A stretch of DNA of 64,000 bases. Source: Episyrphus balteatus. Taxonomy: Eukaryota; Arthropoda; Insecta; Diptera; Syrphidae. The first letter of the stretch is position 1, and every line of letters begins with the position of its first letter. Under the pieces are notes generated by a model that saw nothing but the letters and a program-made list of their open reading frames with translations, had not been told where the DNA came from and made no database searches. The stretch covers positions 47,546,402 to 47,610,401 of the forward strand of contig NC_079134.1 in assembly GCF_945859705.1 (NCBI RefSeq), written 5' to 3'. The position numbers and the translations under genes were made by a program. Shown here in pieces: positions 57,189 through 64,000 of the stretch.

Positions 57189-57479
57189 TTTTGGAAAAAT
57201 GCACATTTAAATTTAATTTTATTTTATTTGATGACGTCAAAGTTCTCCTTGATTACTTGATGAAAGTGCCTTCGGTCTGCTCATCAAAAAGATCAAAATC
57301 TTAACTTGCTATTAAGCCATTGCTAATACAAACGAAATCATTTCTTTTTATTTAATGTAGGATGATCTAACCAATCTAACAGAGTTTTAACATCTTTTAC
57401 ATCCTTGAGTTTTCGTGATATTGCTAATTACTGCATCTTCGTGTTTATGAGATGTAACTACTATCTACTACTTGCGAAA

Positions 57480-57870
57480 ACTTTCTATTTGGTCGGAAAT
57501 AGCTATTTGTAAGGAAATGATTGTAATCCATGATCAGTAGGTTGCGTCCTTCCATCGAATATAATATGTACATTTTTCATATAAATCCCCTTCATGGTCA
57601 CATCCGATCAAGTTCCAGAGAATAATTTCCCTCATCTTCGGATTATGAAGCACCAAACTGAATTTCTTATAATTTTCAGGAGTCATTTTAGTACGAATGT
57701 TGTGCATATCTTTCCATGACTATTTGCAATACAAAACGGTATCATTTTTTGAATCGTATCTAGATGAAGCTTCCAATTTCCAGATATTTCCGCATGTGTA
57801 AATTAAAGTACCAAATAAGGTCACCATTTGAAAATACTAGAAATATCAATTACTTTGCCTTTTGTAAAAT
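57480..57870 (-). pseudogene. Unrecognised minus-strand coding relic
   Basis: The minus strand gives protein-like segments in two frames: MVTLFGTLIYTCGNIWKLEA with SSRYDSKNDTVLYC, then WKDMHNIRTKMTPENYKKF, LVLHNPKMREIILWNLIGCD and YIRWKDATYW. Composition is balanced and one reading frame change links the parts. I do not recognise the family. The surrounding elements suggest a transposon protein, but that is only inference. Confidence 0.3.
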
Positions 57871-60800
57871 CCAATAGTTGTAAATCTTCACAAACTATTA
57901 AAGATAAAGTGAGTCCGATTAAGGAATTTTAGCGTACTGCCTTCGTCTAAGCTTATCCAAACAATATATTTTAAATAGATTCTGAAGCATTTTTGCCCCG
58001 CTATTGTTGTTACTTTCGACATAATCTGCTTCTATACTGTTTGATAAAGGGGTTAATAACCTGTTAGTTTTCCACTTTAATTGAATGTTGTCCAGATTTG
58101 GTTTTACTGAATTATATCAAATCGGCACGACTGAATTTTCCAACTTCTTTTGATGGAATTTCTGACAGTCCTGTTATTTTTTTTTGGAGATTTTAAATAT
58201 TGAAATATGAGGTGTTTTTTTACTGAGTTCCAGTCATTGCAACTTCGATTATATACTCATTCCTATAAATAAATGAACTTAACAAATTTTCAACCTATAT
58301 AGGAAAAGAAAATTTTAAATACGAAAGAGAGCGTTTTCTTCACTAAAAGTTGAACTCAACTTGAAGATTTTTATTGTGAACTTGCAATTTTCTTGACAAA
58401 GTTGACAGTTTCAACTTTTGATTCTTAACTTCAACTCAACTTCCGAAAATAAAAAGAGTTGAGGGAGCAAACTAGAGTGTTTTCTGTGAAATGTCATATT
58501 TTTTTTCTTCTTTTCAATACTTAATCGTGGCTTGGTAGGGGAAATTTTTTTTGACAACTCTGCAAAAAATTGGAATCGTTAAAAGAGTTTTGACTGAATA
58601 CGGAGAAAAAAAAGTTTTTAAAAAACAGGTTTTTTTTGCCGTTTTTAACCGATTTTCATCGTGACCACGACTTTATGTGTGCGAAATTTCAACCATTTTC
58701 GATAAAGGTAAAATAAAATTTTTGAATTCAACAGGTTATAACTTTTTACTAAGAGCAGATAGAAATTTGATTAAACATTTATGAGCATCCTGATACAATT
58801 ACCTTTCATTTGGTATATCACACATAACGCTAGACTAACTACAAGCCACACAATGTTAAATCAAGAAACTTGCGAAAAACCTAAAACCACCAGTGGAGAT
58901 TTGTTGCGCCATGAACATTGAACAGCCACCAGTGTGGGAAGTACTGTAATCTCAGTCTGGAAATTCCACATGGTTGACTTTAAAAAATTCTAACTGCTCT
59001 TGTAGGCAACTTTGAAATGAGATTGATATGTCATTTGAAAGGTGAAACAATAAGCTTTCACATGGTATAAAATTGTGTATAGGTTGTTAGGGAAAAAATG
59101 GATTTAATAGCGTGAGAAGATAAATTTACATGTTTTTTTTTTTGCTTTTTTTAATGAAATTTGATCGAGTTCAAAAAATTCTAGCTCTCTTTGTAGATGT
59201 CAAATAGACATGATCTATATATATATATTTTGAGCTGAAGCAATAAGCTTTCAGGTGGTATAAAATTTATTATAGGTTGTTGTATCAAAAAAATTAGTTT
59301 TTGGGTAAAGTTCACTTTTTTCATAAGAAATGATTGTTTTCAATAAATTATTTTCATACTTTTTGCTCATTGTAAAAATTTAAAAATGGTTTTATTATTT
59401 AGAAAAAATATTTGGCTTTTTAATGGTATAATTTTTTTTGTGAGCTTTTAAAATAAAAAAATTAATATAATGAGAAAAGAAAAAAGGTATTTTTTTTAGC
59501 TTTTTCTTGTAAATTATGATTGTTTGAAATAAATAAACGCTTCAAATGGCTCATTTTAAAAGCCCACAACCTGTTTTCTTACGACGTTATCACGTAAAAT
59601 CATCGACAACCTCTTTTTTACATCTCGTCAACATCGCTTTGCGTACACACACTTTTCTTACCAAAGAATTTTATTTGTACGAAATATTTGCAAATAAAAT
59701 GCTTTGTACGTTTCTCTTAAATTATTAAGAGTTTATTTGTAAATAAAAGCCTAAAAATTCTAAGCATCTTTAACTATAAAAGCAAGTAAAAGTGCTACCC
59801 AGTTGTGAATTTAATATATTTTTCAATTAGAAAAACTAATTTCCCTTATGCTTTTAAGGATGTTAATTTCCCACTTGTTTTATAAATAAACTGCATACAT
59901 TTTTTATTAATATCTAAATGAATCTTTCATTTCTATTTTCAATCAAATACGCAAAAAATAAACTATACTCAATTGAATTAACCACAAAATTTATTACTCA
60001 AATAAAATCATTTTTATATGCAAACATTAAAAAACCCGCCAGCCGCACCGCTACCGCCCACAAAATTTCCATGATATATTAATCGTATTTAACAAAATGT
60101 TTAAATTTAAAATTAAATTATAAGCTCAACAAGTTACCTGAAAAAAAGTATAACTCATCACATCCGAATAGCAATCGACCGATGCGCGATGATAGGTACG
60201 AAGATAAATTGCTGTTTATTGTCTTATAATACAAGCTCACAGCGGGAAATCTGTTAACTTGATTTATAAGCACCAAAGCTTTAGCTTCCACTCAAGATAG
60301 ATAGATAGAAGCATGAGTGTTCCACATTAATTATAAATTCATTACAATTTTCTGTGAAAAAGATACAATTTGCAACAAGATCGAGATCGACCCCACACAC
60401 AGACCGAGAGATGAAATGATCGCGTCCAAATTGTGGGGTTTAGATATTAAAAATAAGATAAATTATAAATATGCCCGGAAAGAGTGGAATTAGTTCAAAG
60501 TTTTTTTTTTTTTGGTAATGATCTGTGGCATTAACATAATAAAATATTTCGGTTAACAAAAAAAAAAATGCTTGTTTTTTTTTAATAAGAAGAAAAAGAA
60601 CTTTAAATATACCTGCCTTTTTTTCCATATTTTAACCAATCATCAATGTCTAAACTCCCTAACTCCATAATGATAACCGATCTGTGTGAGGTCTTTAACT
60701 ATTCAACACTCAAATTAAAAGAAAAAAAAAAAAAACCTAATGAAAGTTGATTTTATTCATTTTCAAGGTATTTTATTCATTCACCACAAAGAAAACTAAT

Positions 60801-61358
60801 AAGCTTAGCTCTATGTCCCCCACAGGGTGGCCATAAACAATTCTCTGCCAGATAAAGAAATGTTACCACATTAGTTCTGGTACTGGTTGGAAAAGTCGAA
60901 GAAAGAAAGAGAAAAGAGTTTGAATGAATTTTTCTTTATGAATCACAAAAGGAGTAGGAAATTATATGCACTTGAAAATTATTAAAAATGAAGGTATATT
61001 TACAGGGTGGTTTAAATTTAAAAAAATTCTCTTATATTTTTCCTATATTCAGGCGGCAGCGGAAGAATATTCTAGATGAGATCAACGGTGCCGTCTGCAG
61101 TTCTAATAAGGATGGCTTAGTGAACACTTAATATGTGCTACTCCGACAAAAATTCAGGGCTAATTCCAATACCTTTCCTCCAGGTTGGGGGCTCCTGCCG
61201 TCAGGGTATTTTTCTGGACAGGAGTAGGAGAAAGTTTTGAAACAAAGATAAGCCTAGAAAAAGGACGCATTTACTGATGACGAACCTTGCTAACGAAATA
61301 AGGAAAGTGAATATCGGATCTAAACTTTAAATTTTAAGTCCCTAAACAGGCCACGCAC
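57871..61358. other. AT-rich non-coding stretch
   Basis: About 3.5 kb without a supported gene, RNA gene or bounded element. There is a short TATATATATATA tract near 59217. At 61001 the word TACAGGGTGG could be a Tc1/mariner-type end. Confidence 0.4.
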
Positions 61359-61365
61359 AGCTAAG
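61359..61365. repeat. 7-bp target duplication AGCTAAG, left copy
   Basis: Repeated exactly at 61936-61942. Probably what remains of an 8-bp hAT duplication. Confidence 0.75.
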
Positions 61366-61935
61366 TAGGGTTGCCAGATATATTTTGACGAAACTAGTAA
61401 TCGAGATGCAAAATCCCGGACTTTCCCGGACAAATAAGGACAAAAAAAAGAGTACAAAACTAGGACAAAAAAAAAATGCATAATTTTATAAAAAAAATAA
61501 CCGAACAATCCTATTAAAATTTAACTAAAAATCACTTTTTAACCCTTGTTCCCGTAGCATTTTTTTCTTATTTTTTCACAAATAAAATAAAAACTCTGAG
61601 ACAAAGTTTGGCCTTCTGGGTATAGTATTATAATAAACATTTGAGCTATAATACTACAAAAGTTGCAATGCAATTCCAGTTAAAAAAATAAACCTCAGAG
61701 CTTATTCCTAGGAATAAAAGTTTTTTTTTTTATATTGACATGTATTCTTATGATAGTCTAACTGACGATTGAAAAATTAGGGCTAAATGAATTAAGAGTA
61801 GCATACAAGTAGTGAGATACTAAAAGGCTAGAAAAGAGTACAATCCCGGACAATTGATAGAAACTATCCCGGACGTCCCCCACACAGCCAAAAAAGAGTA
61901 CATGTCCGGGAAAACCCGGACGGCTGGCAACCCTA
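61366..61935. mobile_element. Non-autonomous hAT-like element, 570 bp
   Basis: The ends TAGGGTTGCCAG and CTGGCAACCCTA are exact inverses. Sub-terminal CCCGGACTTTCCCGGACAAA (left) and GTCCGGGAAAACCCGGAC (right) words follow. AGCTAAG is duplicated on both sides. Ends of AGGGTTGCCAG type with CCCGGA sub-terminal motifs are common among insect hAT elements. No transposase frame. Confidence 0.8.
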
Positions 61936-61942
61936 AGCTAAG
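61936..61942. repeat. 7-bp target duplication AGCTAAG, right copy
   Basis: Matches 61359-61365. Confidence 0.75.
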
Positions 61943-62817
61943 CGGACTTTTTAGCTACCAAAGCTTCCAATTTTGCCCATGGGCAGTCTTGCCCCAGTCA
62001 TATCATATCGTGGGCACAAATCCAAAACCACGAATCTGCAAAATTGTAGTTTTGGGAAAAACGGCTTCAAAGTTTTGGAAACACATGCAATCTTATGGAA
62101 ACTCGTGCAACAAAAAATGATATTTTAGGCTTCTAGGCAACAGATGGAGGATTGGGATTGACGCAGTGAATAGAGGGACCGATAACAAGTAAAATGACAC
62201 ATTAAGATAAAAATGTCCAAAAATGCAGGTTCGCGGTTTTGGCGTTGTGCCGACGATATGTGATGTTCTAAAATATTTTTTTTTTAATCTAATCTTTACT
62301 ACTCCTTCTTTCACAGAAAATACTTTTGAATATTTACTTTCTAATACAGAAAAAGAAAAATTTAAACATTTTATTTTTAAAAGAGTTAAGAATACTATTG
62401 ACTTTTTACTTGAACCATAACAATTTGATGAAAAAATCACAAAATTTCCCGTAACATTTCGGAGTCTCAACCGAACTTGCTCAAACTTACATTCGTGATC
62501 TGATCAATCATACCAAGAGGTACTTATTTTATATTGCAAGTGTTGCCAATATTACTTTTTTTTTATACAACATAGTACAAAAGCGGTGTTGCCCCCATTA
62601 GCCATAGGCGGTCTTGCCCCCACTTCCCCTACTACTAAAAATAGTTTCTACGTGCTGCACGAAAAAAACCTACGAGCAAATTCCAAGTTATTATGATATG
62701 AAAATTGTATTGCAAGATTTTTAATGCTAGAAGGCATCTTTGAAAGCACAGTCTGAAAGCATAGCCTAAACGAGACCTACTCCGATAACGGATTCAGGCT
62801 TATCAACTTTTTTATGG
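61943..62817. other. Non-coding stretch
   Basis: A repeated theme, TTGCCCCCA/TTGCCCCAG with CACAAATCCAAAACCACGAA-like text, occurs near 61990-62040, 62225-62260 and 62590-62630, suggesting repeat fragments. No gene is supported. Confidence 0.35.
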
Positions 62818-63240
62818 TGCAAAATGTGGTTATAGCTTGTACGCTTTTCCGGCATTTCAATATTCATAATGGGACATAGATATGTCCAGATCAATCAGCC
62901 ATTGACCTGCGATCGACGCTAGGCATTCTTCCAGTATTATGGTTGTCCGAACGTTTCGAGGGGCCAACGTTGACTCTGATCACTATTTGGTAGTAGCCAA
63001 TTTACTAATGCGGGAAACCAGACATTGTCAAAGAGATGCCGCCTCTGCTTTGCTGGGTTTCACTAACCCACCACCTGGAAAACCCTGGTTTAATGATGAA
63101 TGCCGGCAAGCATAGGCAGCTTACCAGACAGCTTGGAAAACGCAGCGCGGCGCTGCTGCAGAGAAGACCCAGAGCTGCCAACGAGCCTTACAAACGAAAC
63201 AGAACGGAGGATTATCTGCTTCCCAGGAAGTAAAAGAGGC
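62818..63240 (+). pseudogene. RTE-like endonuclease relic and linker
   Basis: Broken plus-strand frames give NVVIACTLFRHFNIHNGT, then ICPDQSAID, then ARHSSSIMVVRTFRGANVDS with DHYLVVANLLMR, then WFNDECRQAYQTAWKT. RGANVDSDHYLV contains the Ser-Asp-His catalytic signature of the apurinic-type endonuclease, in the form typical of RTE-like elements. The basic linker follows, as in the copy at 51932-53728. The reverse transcriptase is absent here. Several shifts are needed to read the protein, so it is inactive. Confidence 0.6.
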
Positions 63241-64000
63241 AGGACGAAAAAGGAGATATCTATTGCTCTCTTTTCTCTAGTCGCTTTCGCTAGTTCTTTT
63301 AAAAGAAGAAACGGTCGTCACGAGGCTGGAACTTAAAGACCATTTTGGCTGCAACTTTTTTTCTTATCGCTCCAAATCTTGGCTCCAGAACAAGATTGAA
63401 TATTTTGAATAATTCGGACAAGCTTTTTTACAATTTCACTTTCACGGACCCGGAAGTTAATAGAAAGTAGATTCCCTCGATTTTTCCGATTTAAGAATGG
63501 TTGAGAGTTGTAAGTCACTAGGCCTTTATTCTTCATGTTGTCGTACCACAAATTATTTTTGAATGATCTAGTAGATTAGTATAAGGCTATTTAATATCTA
63601 AAAAATATTTTTACGATTTAATTACTCCACCCTGTAAAAATAATATTTATTCAAAAAACCATAATAATAATAAAAAAAAACTCTATTTCCATGATCTACC
63701 GAAGTGTTATCTGCACTTCCAGCTGCTACCTACAACAGTTGTATAGGCAATTCAAAAGACCCAAAAGACTTCTTTAAAAGTTTAACACCTTTTTTTTCTC
63801 AAAGCAACGGAACGAAGAAAAGACTAAAAATGGTGATAATTTTTCATCTTTTTCGAATATAAATAAATTACTGTGTCATCAAAGCGTTACTAAACGCCAT
63901 AATCATGAACCATGACCAAACAATTTTATGGATAACTCAAAGACACTAGACGAAATAAAAAAAAAAAATTCGAACAAGTCTGTTGAGTATATAGGAGGTA
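63241..64000. other. Non-coding stretch to window end
   Basis: No gene recognised. CCACCCTGTA at 63628-63637 is the inverse of TACAGGGTGG near 61001. A-rich and T-rich runs dominate. Confidence 0.4.

Noticed and set aside
61001..63637. Possible 2.6-kb TA-flanked element with TACAGGGTGG and CCACCCTGTA ends
   Set aside because: Only 10 bp match, and CAGGGTG-type ends are common in insect DNA. The interval holds unrelated elements (hAT at 61366, RTE relic at 62818) and no transposase.
1..64000. CRISPR arrays, rRNA genes, bacterial operons
   Set aside because: No regularly spaced repeats, no rRNA core sequences and no ribosome-binding or operon structure. The content is eukaryotic.

Overview
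The window looks like repeat-rich, AT-rich insect nuclear DNA, most likely from a fly (Diptera). The basis is the mix of mobile elements (CsRn1-type Ty3/gypsy, PHD-ORF1 CR1-like, RTE-like, hAT, piggyBac and Harbinger elements), a eukaryotic tRNA gene with internal promoter boxes, and the lack of any operon-like gene arrangement. No host protein-coding gene could be identified with confidence. The only firm host gene is a tRNA-Ala(TGC) at 43831-43902 on the minus strand. Almost everything else that can be named is a transposable element, either young and intact or old and broken.

Centre (21-31.8 kb). A CR1-like non-LTR retrotransposon (ORF1 with a PHD finger; ORF2 with endonuclease and reverse transcriptase) is split by a 6173-bp LTR retrotransposon of the CsRn1 type. 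The LTR element has two 477-bp LTRs that differ at one position, a 4-bp target duplication GGGC, a tRNA-Trp-like primer site, a polypurine tract, an intact gag with a C-H-C-C zinc knuckle and an intact pol. Pol lies in the -1 frame, and a canonical slippery heptamer CCCAAAC abuts the gag stop codon. The interrupted ORF1 continues in frame after the 3' LTR. ORF2 carries a one-base frameshift.

Left part (1-21 kb). There is a 2-kb hAT-like element with a perfect 8-bp duplication (3394-5396). An older hAT-like element (7872-10391) contains a 1.7-kb foldback element, and a related 1.2-kb foldback lies at 16531-17745. Small inverted-repeat elements and a 748-bp element of unknown class with long terminal repeats follow. 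Relics of Helitron-type helicase and Harbinger transposase, and several fragments of one unnamed transposon-associated protein family, lie between them.

Right part (32-64 kb). This part is mostly non-coding AT-rich DNA with a truncated foldback (38463-39802), the tRNA gene, several short inverted-repeat elements, two hAT-like elements with target duplications (50556-51115, 61366-61935), two RTE-like non-LTR relics (51932-53728 and 62818-63240), and a piggyBac transposase relic with one TTAA-flanked end (56290-57188).

Overall the window is a layered insertion record, not a set of cooperating host genes. The most notable points are the young nested LTR element with its frameshift signal, the pair of related kilobase-scale hairpin elements that could give long double-stranded RNA, and the recurring unnamed protein family.
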